Source: Ignavibacteriales bacterium (GTDB taxonomy: Bacteria > Bacteroidota > Ignavibacteria > Ignavibacteriales > Melioribacteraceae). From it: 64,000 nt of DNA. Of the stretch, positions 55,549-63,850 are shown piece after piece. Within the stretch, counting starts at the first letter, position 1. Each line of letters begins with the position of its first letter. The notes under the pieces are model-generated. The model had not been told where the DNA came from. It searched no databases and saw only the letters and a program-made list of their open reading frames with translations. The stretch spans positions 743,858 to 807,857 of the forward strand of contig JAPLFF010000003.1 in NCBI GenBank assembly GCA_026390775.1, read 5' to 3'. A program made the position numbers and the translations under genes.

Positions 55549-56703
55549 TCATTCTACTTTTTTGTTCATATACTTAATGGAATTATTTTGAACTTCTTCC
55601 AAGATTTTGCGGGTATCTTTTTCAGATTGTAAAAGTTTTACTCTATCACTCTCAGTTAAATAATTCGGTAGAGAATTAATTGTAGTTGAATCAACCGGAA
55701 GAATTACAAATTGATTTTTATTTTCTTTTTTCCCTTTGAAAACCCAAGTAGTGATAATTGTCTCATTTGTAAGTTTAATGTCTTGAGTCAAAATATTTTT
55801 TGTTATTGTAATATTAAGGATTACTCCGGCATCAGAATATCGCCATCTTTGATTTGAAATAAAATTACCAAGAGAATAGGCAATCAGACCTTTGCCAATT
55901 TTATTTTTGATTGAACTGAAATATTCTACCGGCTGAATTACATGAGGATGACTGCCGATAATTAAATCCGCACCATAATCAATCGCTCGTTTTACAATTT
56001 CTTTTTGAAACGAATTTGGTTTGCACTGATACTCATCTCCAAAATGAAAGTAAACAAGAATTACATCTGCATTTTTATTACGAGCATTTAGAATATCTTG
56101 TTTCATTAAAGTTGTATCAATTACATTAACTAAATATTTTTCATTCTTAGCGATGTAATTCCCGTTCAATCCGTAAGTATAAGAAAGAATTGCGATCTTG
56201 ATTCCTTTAATGCCAAATACTCGAATTGAATCCCGGTCTTGTTGTGAATGATAAGATCCGATTGATTCCATCCCATTATTTTTAATCATATCCATGGTTC
56301 TTAAAGCACCTTTCTTTCCTCGATCTAATGAGTGATTATTTGCTGTCAACAAAATATCAAACCCCGCATCTTTCAAAGCTTCAAGATATTCATTAGGCGA
56401 GTTGAAAAGCGGATAACCACTATATCTACTTTCCTTACCTGAAATAGTAGTTTCAAGATTTCCAATTGTTAGATCTGCTTTGGTTAAATATTTTTTTATT
56501 TCACGAAAGGCGGGTTTGAAATCAAAACTATCTTGTGATACTTGCGCAAATTTAAATTGCGGTGAATGGCACATTAAATCACCAACAAAAGAAATTGTAA
56601 CGGAAGTTGTAGAATCTTGATCAACTGATTTTCCATCAAGTTGATTCAAAAATAAATGCGATGAAAAAATAACCGAATAAAAAAGTATAAATAAATTCTT
56701 CAT
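55549..56703 (-). CDS. CapA-family (poly-gamma-glutamate type) metallophosphatase-like protein
   Basis: 384 residues with an N-terminal signal peptide (about 1-24). The CapA motifs are complete: 'SFVGDLMCHSP', 'IGNLETTIS', 'LTANNHSLDRG', 'VYFHFGDEYQ' and 'GSHPHVIQP', which carry the Asp, Asn and His metal ligands of calcineurin-like phosphoesterases. The family is named for capsule polyglutamate synthesis, but no CapB or CapC genes are nearby, so the actual role, perhaps in cell-envelope hydrolysis, is open. Confidence 0.9.
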   Translation of the reverse strand: MKNLFILFYSVIFSSHLFLNQLDGKSVDQDSTTSVTISFVGDLMCHSPQFKFAQVSQDSFDFKPAFREIKKYLTKADLTIGNLETTISGKESRYSGYPLFNSPNEYLEALKDAGFDILLTANNHSLDRGKKGALRTMDMIKNNGMESIGSYHSQQDRDSIRVFGIKGIKIAILSYTYGLNGNYIAKNEKYLVNVIDTTLMKQDILNARNKNADVILVYFHFGDEYQCKPNSFQKEIVKRAIDYGADLIIGSHPHVIQPVEYFSSIKNKIGKGLIAYSLGNFISNQRWRYSDAGVILNITITKNILTQDIKLTNETIITTWVFKGKKENKNQFVILPVDSTTINSLPNYLTESDRVKLLQSEKDTRKILEEVQNNSIKYMNKKVE

Positions 56704-56749
56704 ATTAATATTGAAAGAATAATTCCGCGTTTGATAAATAGGTATATAA

Positions 56750-56781
56750 ATAAAGGTTGGGCTATTTCTAACCCAACCTAA
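56750..56781 (-). terminator. Rho-independent terminator after the histone H1-like gene
   Basis: AGGTTGGG (56754-56761) and CCCAACCT (56772-56779) pair perfectly with a 10-base loop, followed on the minus strand by TTATTTAT, 23 bases after the Hc1 stop. Confidence 0.75.
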
Positions 56782-56802
56782 AACAAATCGAAAACTTAAA
56801 AA

Positions 56803-57003
56803 TCAGCTTCCGCCTTTTGCAGCTTTGCGTTGTGCTTTTACTTCTTGCACATCATTACGCAAGTCTTGAGCAAACTTCTTTAGTTCGCTAAGACCTTTTC
56901 TTAAACGAGTACCGGCGGCTGACTGTCCTTTTTCGTAGAACTTTGCTACGTCAGGTTCCAGACCTTTTAAGAAGTCGATAAGTTTTAAATATTTTTCGTT
57001 CAT
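56803..57003 (-). CDS. Histone H1-like protein Hc1
   Basis: 66 residues, rich in Lys, with 'FYEKGQSAAGTRLRKGLSEL' matching the small Bacteroidota Hc1 family ('KFYEKGNKAAGTRVRKG' pattern). These are nucleoid-associated helical proteins thought to bind DNA and take part in compaction. Very strong ribosome site (AGGAGG) suggests high expression. It is the last gene of the hydrolase-bioY-FeS-hc1 set, 30 bases after the Fe-S protein, and is followed by a terminator. Confidence 0.85.
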   Translation of the reverse strand: MNEKYLKLIDFLKGLEPDVAKFYEKGQSAAGTRLRKGLSELKKFAQDLRNDVQEVKAQRKAAKGGS

Positions 57004-57033
57004 GATACCTCCTGCTTTTAGTGAATGAATAAT

Positions 57034-59028
57034 TTATAGAATAGTGTTCTCGAGAATTATTTCTGCAACATCTTTGACAATTACTGAATCTGATTTTTCA
57101 AATGATTTGATACCGTCCGTTAACATTGTCATACAAAACGGACAGGCTGAAGCGACTGTGTCTGCTTTAGTACTTATCGCTTCTTCTGCTCTATTATTAT
57201 TTATTCTTGTACCCTCCTTTTCTTCAAGAAACATTCTTCCGCCGCCTGCACCGCAGCAAAAACCTTTTTCACGATTTCTTTCCATCTCAATCAGCTCGGT
57301 TCCATTTATCATTTTCAAAGGATCGCGTGGTGAATCATAAATATTATTATATCTGCCGAGATAACAAGAATCGTGATAAGTGATTTTAGATTTAACTTCT
57401 TCATTTTTCAGTTTGATCTTTCCTTCTTCGAGAATTTTCCGGATCAATTCTGTATGATGAACAACTTCAAAATTTCCACCGAATTGCGGATACTCATTCT
57501 TCAGAGAATTATAACAGTGAGGACAACCAGTAACGATTTTTTTCACTCCATAGTTATTAAGAGTTTCTACATTTTCATGCATCATCATTTGAGCAAGATA
57601 TTCATTACCAAGTCTTCGGGCAGTATCGCCATTACATTTTTCTTCAACGCCTAAAATTCTGAAATCAATATTTGCTTTCTGCATTAGTTGAGCAATAGAT
57701 TTTGTAACCTTCTGATATCTGGCATCGAAAGAACCTGCACATCCAACCCAAAATAAATATTCTGTGTTTGGATCTTCAGCCATTGTTTTAATATTCATCC
57801 CCTCAGCCCAATTTGCTCTATCCTGTGCATTGAAAGCCCAAGGAGTAAAATTTGTTTCTATGTTTTTGAAAACAACATTTAGTTCCGGAGGAAAATTTGA
57901 TTCACCAAGAACTAAATTCCTTCTCATATCAACAATAGAATCAACATGTTCGATCGTGACCGGACATTCATAAACACAAGCCATACAAGTAGTACATGCC
58001 CAAAGTTCTTCATCAGATATGTAATTGTGAACTAAAGTTTTTTGAATTAACTCGTTTTCTTCGCCAACTTTTGCTATAAGTAACGGTGCTTTTTCCTCTG
58101 TACGATGACGGATACTAACAATAATTTCCCGTGGCGATAATTTCTTTCCTGTAGCAGCGGCAGGACATGATGCGGTACATCTTCCGCATTCGGTACAAGA
58201 GAACCCATCCAGCACTTGCTTCCATGAAAGATGTTCAAAATCTGCAACTCCATATTGCGCAACATTTTCATCTTCTAGATTTAATTTTTTAAGCGCGTTT
58301 TTATTCGTGCCAATCTTAGAGAAATAAACATTTGGTATAGAAGTAAATACATGAAAATGTTTTGAGTATGGTAAGAAATTCGTGAAGCCAAAGATTATTA
58401 GAATGTGTGTCCACCAAAAAACTTCATACAAATCTTTTGAAGATTCACTTACACCGTTAAAAAATAATCCGGCTAACTGTGATGAGATCGGTCTAACTTC
58501 AAAATCAGTAAGTACAAAATTTGAATTAACTATATGTGTAATGTTCTGACCGAACATTGACACAACAACACCAAGAATAAGAAATAAAATAATTGCCGCA
58601 TCAAGTTTATGTCCTTTAACATCGAGTCGCGGTACCTTTTGGATAAATCTTCTGAAAAGCGCCCATAGCACAGAAACAATTACCAACAAACCAAAAATAT
58701 CTTGCACAACTGTTATAACAGAAAAAATTGGTCCTAGAAAATGAAGTGAGAATGCAGGATAGAAACCTTGAATGATTGATTCAACCACAGCAAATAGAAA
58801 AAGTATGAATCCCCAAAAGATCAAAAAGTGGATTATGCCTGCTGTCGGATCTTGCAAAAGTTTTGACTGACCGAATGCAATCTTCAAAACATTTTTTATT
58901 CTTTCGTTAGGATTATTGAAACGGTTTTCCTGCTGACCAAGTTTAATGTAAGAAAGAATTCTTTTCAGATTATAGAAAAGAAATCCAAATGCTAGAAGAA
59001 ATATTATAGAAAAAATTATCTGTTTCAT
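57034..59028 (-). CDS. Membrane (Fe-S) oxidoreductase, HdrD/ETF:menaquinone reductase type
   Basis: 664 residues. About five N-terminal membrane helices (1-230) of the NarI/cytochrome-b-like type, then two 4Fe-4S motifs: CTECGRCTASCP (about 277-288) and CTTCMACVYECP (about 347-358), then two CCG domains ending in 'FCCGAGGGRMF' (about 592-602). A matching first CCG reads 'TGCPHC' near 490. This architecture is shared with heterodisulfide reductase D-like proteins and with the membrane ETF:menaquinone oxidoreductase. It probably passes electrons from ETF or another flavoprotein to quinone. EtfAB genes are not within the window. Confidence 0.88.
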   Translation of the reverse strand: MKQIIFSIIFLLAFGFLFYNLKRILSYIKLGQQENRFNNPNERIKNVLKIAFGQSKLLQDPTAGIIHFLIFWGFILFLFAVVESIIQGFYPAFSLHFLGPIFSVITVVQDIFGLLVIVSVLWALFRRFIQKVPRLDVKGHKLDAAIILFLILGVVVSMFGQNITHIVNSNFVLTDFEVRPISSQLAGLFFNGVSESSKDLYEVFWWTHILIIFGFTNFLPYSKHFHVFTSIPNVYFSKIGTNKNALKKLNLEDENVAQYGVADFEHLSWKQVLDGFSCTECGRCTASCPAAATGKKLSPREIIVSIRHRTEEKAPLLIAKVGEENELIQKTLVHNYISDEELWACTTCMACVYECPVTIEHVDSIVDMRRNLVLGESNFPPELNVVFKNIETNFTPWAFNAQDRANWAEGMNIKTMAEDPNTEYLFWVGCAGSFDARYQKVTKSIAQLMQKANIDFRILGVEEKCNGDTARRLGNEYLAQMMMHENVETLNNYGVKKIVTGCPHCYNSLKNEYPQFGGNFEVVHHTELIRKILEEGKIKLKNEEVKSKITYHDSCYLGRYNNIYDSPRDPLKMINGTELIEMERNREKGFCCGAGGGRMFLEEKEGTRINNNRAEEAISTKADTVASACPFCMTMLTDGIKSFEKSDSVIVKDVAEIILENTIL

Positions 59029-59045
59029 TCGGTCGTATGCAACAC

Positions 59046-59621
59046 TTATGGAAGTTTAGGATATTTTTTTGAAACAGCTTTATAAATACTAAATGCAGCT
59101 ACAGTTTTTATAATATCCCAAACTGAAAAGATAATTGCACCGCTGAATAACGCTTTATAGAAATCCCCGCCCATAAATACAGAAAGATACAATGCCCCGG
59201 CAAGAAAAATTAAAAGTTGTCCGGCAATAAATGAAAGTATTATTAAAATTGAATTATTTTTCCCTTCAAGAATATATCCGACTAAAAATGCTGCGAATGG
59301 AAACGTGAGTAGATATCCACCAGTTGGTCCAAATAATTTTGCAATACCAAAAGTGAAACTAGCAAATACCGGCACTCCCATTACACCAACAGCTAAATAT
59401 AATATTTGACTATATGCACCATTACGCGAACCAAGAAACGCACCGGAAAGTAAAACCAGCATTGTCTGAAGTGTAAAAGGAACAGGTTGAGTTGGAACCG
59501 CTACCTGTGCTGATAATGCTGTTAGAACTGAAAATGTTATTATCCAAAATAATTCAGAGCTTCTCACATTAATAAGTGTTGTTAACAGTGAGTTATTTTT
59601 TACTTTTTCTTTCGAAGCCAT
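59046..59621 (-). CDS. bioY: Biotin transporter substrate-binding protein BioY
   Basis: 191 residues with six membrane helices. The BioY signature is visible: 'LSAQVAVPTQPVPFTLQTML' (about 38-57), 'GAFLGSRNGAYSQILYLAVG' and 'GPTGGYLLTFPFAAFLVG'. BioY is the S component of an energy-coupling factor transporter for biotin uptake; the A and T parts are not nearby. It follows the hydrolase by 8 bases and precedes the Fe-S protein by 17 bases. Confidence 0.95.
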   Translation of the reverse strand: MASKEKVKNNSLLTTLINVRSSELFWIITFSVLTALSAQVAVPTQPVPFTLQTMLVLLSGAFLGSRNGAYSQILYLAVGVMGVPVFASFTFGIAKLFGPTGGYLLTFPFAAFLVGYILEGKNNSILIILSFIAGQLLIFLAGALYLSVFMGGDFYKALFSGAIIFSVWDIIKTVAAFSIYKAVSKKYPKLP

Positions 59622-59629
59622 AAATTCCT

Positions 59630-60463
59630 CTAATTAAGATGATTTACAAAAAAATTAGTTGTTTTATCTAAAAGTTTGTCAAACTTCTCAGATGTACCGT
59701 TAAACGGATGAACAATATCAAATGTGTGACCGGTACTAAATAGTTTATAAAATTCTGTTCTCGATTTATCAGACCATTTATAAAGTTGCTCTGCTTCTAC
59801 GATTGGAACTGCAAGATCCTGTTCGCCATGAGCAATGAGTAATGGTATATTTAGATTTTTTAATGCGTTTTCAATATTTAAAGAACTATTTGAGTTATTC
59901 TCAATATCATTAAGTAACTTGATATCTAATCTCATCATTTGATTAGTGCGTGTATTCAAAATTTCAAAAAAACCTTTTTTCCGCCATTCTTGATTTTGCC
60001 TTTTTGAATAGCGATCTAACCTCGATATAGCAGCCCAAGTAACAATTGAATCAATATCATTTCGTTTTGATGCTGTTAAAAGAACTATTGCCCCTCCACG
60101 GCTATGACCAATCAACCCTAATGGAGTGTTTCCTTTTACTTCAAAAAAATCATTTCTGAAAGCAGAAATGATTTCATTTAACTCTTTAATCTCACGAGAG
60201 AATGTGTTTTTAGCAAATTTCTCAAGCTCTGTAAATTCTGTTTTATTTTCACCTACTCCATTATGCGAAAAATTAAAAGTAATTACAAAAAATCCTTTAT
60301 TTGCTAAATATTCGCCTAAGTAAGGACCAAATCCCCAATCCTTAAATCCTTTGAATCCGTGAACAAAGACAAGAGTTTTACCGAAGAAAAGACTTTTATC
60401 TAAATAAGTTGTTATTCTAAGTTTTTCTCGGTCAGAAGCAGAAAAAATGTAGTCTTTATTCAT
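59630..60463 (-). CDS. Alpha/beta hydrolase
   Basis: 277 residues, cytoplasmic. The catalytic triad fits the fold: nucleophile Ser in 'IGHSRGGAI' (about 122), Asp in 'AHGEQDLAVP' (about 219), His in 'STGHTFD' (about 248). The start 'LVFVHGFKGFKDWGFG' has the oxyanion 'HGF' motif. It resembles the dienelactone hydrolase or prolyl oligopeptidase-like group. Substrate unknown; linkage to bioY is by position only, though pimeloyl-ester hydrolases such as BioH share this fold. Confidence 0.85.
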   Translation of the reverse strand: MNKDYIFSASDREKLRITTYLDKSLFFGKTLVFVHGFKGFKDWGFGPYLGEYLANKGFFVITFNFSHNGVGENKTEFTELEKFAKNTFSREIKELNEIISAFRNDFFEVKGNTPLGLIGHSRGGAIVLLTASKRNDIDSIVTWAAISRLDRYSKRQNQEWRKKGFFEILNTRTNQMMRLDIKLLNDIENNSNSSLNIENALKNLNIPLLIAHGEQDLAVPIVEAEQLYKWSDKSRTEFYKLFSTGHTFDIVHPFNGTSEKFDKLLDKTTNFFVNHLN

Positions 60464-60658
60464 ACAGTGTCAAATATGAGGTTTTGAGGCGGTAAAGTCA
60501 AGAATTCATTCACGCGAGTGTTATAACCAAAAACAATAGTATTGAATAACTTATTTGTTTATTTATTTGATTTGAGAGATTGGTTCGATGTATTAAATTT
60601 TCTTTTAACTCCCATTTCCCTATTTTTCAATTGTCACTCAAAAAACTTCCTTAATTAA

Positions 60659-61411
60659 ATGGCAAAAATCTTAGTTATACCTTCGATTGATATACAAGAC
60701 GGCAAAACAGTTCGGGTCGTACAAGGTATTCCGGATTTAGGTTGCATAGAATACGCAAATGATCCGGTTGATATGGCTATGATTTGGCGGGCAGAGAATG
60801 CAAAATGTATTCATGTAGTAGATTTTAATGCGGCACATGAACATACACATACAAATTTTGAAATTATCAGAAAGATTTGCGAATCCGTTGTTATCCCGAT
60901 TGAACTTGGCGGCGGAATTAGAACTTTTGATGATGCAAAAGAAGCATTTGATTTAGGAGTTGCACGGGTTGTTATTGGATCAATGGCATTTGAGAATCCA
61001 AGAGAGTTCATAAAAATATTAGATGAATTTACTCCGAATAAAGTTGTTGCTGCTATTGATGTTATTAATGACGAAGTCATTACCAGAGGAAGACAACAAA
61101 GAACTCACTTACGCGCAATTCAATATGCAAAATTCTTAAATTCTTGCGGTGCAAAAAGAATTGTTGTAACTGATGTTTCTACTAACGGTATGATGACGGG
61201 ACCAAACATTGAGTTATCAAAACAAATTGCCGAAGCTGCTGAAACAAAAGTAACTCACTCAGGAGGTATTGGCAGTTTTGAAGATTTGATTAAATTACAG
61301 CATACTGCTTCTGAATATGTTGATTCTGTTATAATTGGACGGGCGCTTTATGAAAATAAATTTCCGTGTCAAAAAATTTGGCGCGTTGCCGAAGCCGGAA
61401 TTTTTAATTAA
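60659..61411 (+). CDS. hisA: HisA: ProFAR isomerase
   Basis: 250 residues. A (beta-alpha)8 barrel enzyme of histidine synthesis that isomerises ProFAR to PRFAR. The N-terminal Asp in 'PSIDIQDGKTVR' (about 10), 'VDFNAAHEH', 'IPIELGGGIR' (phosphate site), the second catalytic Asp in 'VVTDVSTNGMMTGPN' (about 170) and 'THSGGIGSFEDL' are all present. Isolated from other his genes; it opens a plus-strand set with a cNMP-binding protein and a universal stress protein, which is unusual. Confidence 0.93.
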   Translation: MAKILVIPSIDIQDGKTVRVVQGIPDLGCIEYANDPVDMAMIWRAENAKCIHVVDFNAAHEHTHTNFEIIRKICESVVIPIELGGGIRTFDDAKEAFDLGVARVVIGSMAFENPREFIKILDEFTPNKVVAAIDVINDEVITRGRQQRTHLRAIQYAKFLNSCGAKRIVVTDVSTNGMMTGPNIELSKQIAEAAETKVTHSGGIGSFEDLIKLQHTASEYVDSVIIGRALYENKFPCQKIWRVAEAGIFN

Positions 61412-61420
61412 GAGGTGATT

Positions 61421-61954
61421 ATGGAAAACAATTATCAAGGGATGACAAAAAGCAGTTTTTGGGCAAACCTTTTTAAGACCCCGACTGAAAAAAGTGAATT
61501 AGAAGAAGTATTACTTTCCATGCCTCCCTTTAAAAATCTAAATAATAAAAAAATTAAACTATTGATGAAGGTAATTCATAATAGAATTTATGCAGCAAAC
61601 GAGTATGTTTTTTTTCAAGACGATCCCGGAATTGGATTATATATTATTATTAGCGGAGAAATTTTAATAACACAAGCTACTATCGGCGAAAGATTTGATC
61701 TTGCAATGTTAACACGCGGCGATTTTTTTGGTGAACTTGCCTTACTTGATGAAGAAAAAAGATCTGCATCGGCAATTGCATTGAAAGATTCTCAATTAGC
61801 TGTAATATTTAAACCCGATCTTGATGAGTTCGTTGAAACTCATTCTAAAGAAGGGATACAAATATTAAGAGGTATATCGCAAATTATTGCAACAAGATTA
61901 CGAAATTTGAATCAAGATTATTTTACTCTTTACAATAAAACACTTTCAAAGTAA
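61421..61954 (+). CDS. Cyclic nucleotide-binding domain protein without a DNA-binding part
   Basis: 177 residues from the ATG at 61421; AGAGGTG just before it fixes the start, and the in-frame GTG at 61415 overlaps that site. Residues 40-150 are a Crp/Fnr-type cNMP domain: 'EYVFFQDDPGIGLYIIISGE', then the phosphate-binding cassette 'GDFFGELALLDEEKRSAS' with the Arg that binds cyclic nucleotide phosphate. No helix-turn-helix follows, so it is not a typical transcription factor. Cotranscribed with hisA and uspA. The ligand and partner are unknown. Confidence 0.82.
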   Translation: MENNYQGMTKSSFWANLFKTPTEKSELEEVLLSMPPFKNLNNKKIKLLMKVIHNRIYAANEYVFFQDDPGIGLYIIISGEILITQATIGERFDLAMLTRGDFFGELALLDEEKRSASAIALKDSQLAVIFKPDLDEFVETHSKEGIQILRGISQIIATRLRNLNQDYFTLYNKTLSK

Positions 61955-61964
61955 GGAGAAAGCC

Positions 61965-62438
61965 ATGGAACAGATAAAAAAAATCTTAGTGCCAATTGAT
62001 TTTTCAGACTATTCAAAGAATGCACTTAAGTATGCAGCCCAGTTTGCAAAACAGTTCAACGCAAAGATCTATTTGATCTATGTTGTAGAGCCAATGATCT
62101 ACCCAGCGGATTTCAGTATGGGTCAAGTTGCAATTCCATCAACCGATATTGATCTTCATTCACGTGCAGAAGAGGAATTAAAAAAACTTTCTAAAGATAT
62201 TATCAACGGTAATTTAAAAGTAGAAATTTTAATCAAAACCGGAAAACCATTCGTTGAGATTATCGAGACAGCTTCTGCTAATGATATTGATCTGATTATA
62301 ATTGCTACTCACGGACACACTGGTGTTGAGCATTTATTATTTGGCAGTACTGCAGAAAAAGTAGTTCGCAAAGCTCCTTGTCCGGTATTAACTTTAAGGG
62401 AACCTGTAAAGGGATTTCAGTATAATTCGAAGATGTAG
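61965..62438 (+). CDS. Universal stress protein (UspA family)
   Basis: 157 residues. A single Usp domain with 'KKILVPIDFSDYSKNALKYA' at the start and the ATP-binding motif 'GHTGVEHLLFGSTAEKV' (G-2x-G-9x-G/S) near 119-135, so it is of the nucleotide-binding type. ATG follows AAGGAGA. These proteins help survival under starvation and other stresses; no direct partner is known. Confidence 0.93.
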   Translation: MEQIKKILVPIDFSDYSKNALKYAAQFAKQFNAKIYLIYVVEPMIYPADFSMGQVAIPSTDIDLHSRAEEELKKLSKDIINGNLKVEILIKTGKPFVEIIETASANDIDLIIIATHGHTGVEHLLFGSTAEKVVRKAPCPVLTLREPVKGFQYNSKM

Positions 62439-62460
62439 AATTCTTAGATGAATTTTGACA

Positions 62461-62495
62461 AAAAAAACCCAACATCTTAAAGAAGTTGGGTTTTT
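62461..62495. terminator. Bidirectional Rho-independent terminator
   Basis: AAAAACCCAAC (62463-62473) and GTTGGGTTTTT (62485-62495) form an 11-base perfect stem. T-runs occur on both strands. It serves uspA on the plus strand and the TPR protein on the minus strand. Confidence 0.9.
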
Positions 62496-62512
62496 ACTTT
62501 GCTGATGATAAA

Positions 62513-63136
62513 TTATTTTTTCGGAGGCATCTGATCGAGTTGTTTTGCAAGTTCTCCCGCCATATGTCCGATTTGTGTGTTTGGGTATTTCTTCGCTAAA
62601 TCAAGCCAAATACTTTTTGCTTTTTGAAAATCTCCTTTTGCTTGAGCTAAACCACCAAGATTATAATTAGCAATCATATTGGTTTTATCAATACCTAAAA
62701 CTTTATTATTGTACTCTTCCGCCTTTTTTAAGTCCCCTTTATTGAAATAAAGAAAAGTAAGTTCCAAGAGAAGATCTGTTCTTTTTGGTCCAACTTTTAA
62801 AATATTTTCATAAAGTTTGATCGCTTCATCAGGATCGTGAGCTTGAACCATTTCCGCATATTCACGGACTTTTAAAGTATCATTGGGATTTTTTTCAACT
62901 GCAGCTTTAAGTGTGTTCATTTTTTCGACAGCTTCTTTCATCACATTAGATTTTGATGGCATATCGCCGTTGCCCTGCTCTGTCATCCCTTTATGAACAC
63001 CGTCGCTGGGTATTTGTGCATTAGGATTTAATTCTCTTGCCGTATTAGAATTTTTTGCTGCATTCGAAAAGAAAAGAACAGCCGCAATAAAAATCACAAA
63101 TACACCTAAATAAATGTAAATCGGTTTAATCTTCAT
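62513..63136 (-). CDS. Membrane-anchored TPR protein
   Basis: 207 residues. One N-terminal membrane helix (about 7-24), then a linker and three or more TPR units (about 85-195) such as 'PDEAIKLYENILKVGPKRTD' and 'MIANYNLGGLAQAKGDFQKA'. TPR domains bind partner proteins, here outside the cytoplasm. It resembles the CcmI/NrfG type TPR proteins only in general layout. No clear link to its neighbours. Confidence 0.75.
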   Translation of the reverse strand: MKIKPIYIYLGVFVIFIAAVLFFSNAAKNSNTARELNPNAQIPSDGVHKGMTEQGNGDMPSKSNVMKEAVEKMNTLKAAVEKNPNDTLKVREYAEMVQAHDPDEAIKLYENILKVGPKRTDLLLELTFLYFNKGDLKKAEEYNNKVLGIDKTNMIANYNLGGLAQAKGDFQKAKSIWLDLAKKYPNTQIGHMAGELAKQLDQMPPKK

Positions 63137-63255
63137 AAATTCCTCTTAAGTTGAGACTAATTTGAGTAACTAATTGTTGAATCAGTGGTTGCAAAAATAA
63201 CTTTTTTTAATCAGCAAAAAAATCTTTATTTTGTTATAGGACAATACGAAGTAGA

Positions 63256-63693
63256 ATGAACAAAATTTATAAAGAAATAACGAAAAAGTTTGCTTTTTTT
63301 ATTCTATGTCTGCAATTGATTTTTACATTAAGCGGATTTATTGCAAATGTAAATCCATCCGATTGCTGCCACAATAAAAAAGAAATCAAGAAAGTTCATT
63401 CATGCTGTGAAGAAATAAATGAGATGGCTGATGAAACTCATTCAAGATGCGATATCAACGAGCCATTTACAAGTCACAGTCTCTCTAACTGCGGATGTAT
63501 TCACACCAATATTGATAAAAATTCAGATTACACTGTTCAGAAGAATTTTGAATTACAGAAAGAGAATCTTGTAGCTGTAATTCCTTTTTATGTTGATCAA
63601 CAAACACAATTGTTCAATACTAATTTCAAGCAAAGAATAGATAAAGAACATAGCTCCCCTCCCTTTTTATTAAGCTCTACTCTTCTTATTTGA
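63256..63693 (+). CDS. Small Cys/His-rich secreted or membrane protein upstream of an RND pump
   Basis: 145 residues. The N-terminus has a basic segment and a hydrophobic helix (about 13-33). Then a metal-binding-like stretch follows with two CC pairs, a single Cys and a CxC (residues about 38-85), with nearby His. The tail ends 'SPPFLLSSTLLI'. This recalls the short Bacteroidota proteins with HYC, CC and PP motifs found beside metal efflux genes. A role in copper or silver sensing or scavenging is inferred from cysteines and the CusA-like gene that follows 157 bases downstream. Confidence 0.6.
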   Translation: MNKIYKEITKKFAFFILCLQLIFTLSGFIANVNPSDCCHNKKEIKKVHSCCEEINEMADETHSRCDINEPFTSHSLSNCGCIHTNIDKNSDYTVQKNFELQKENLVAVIPFYVDQQTQLFNTNFKQRIDKEHSSPPFLLSSTLLI

Positions 63694-63850
63694 TTTTTCA
63701 CTAATTTCATTCCATTAATAGAAGTTAACTACTTCTTGGTGGCTTTCTGGACATACTCCGTATTCTCTGTATAGTGATTTTTTCGCAGAGTTCATTTGAG
63801 AATTTTCAGATAACCACTGAGAGAATCTTAAAATATATTGAGAAAACATT

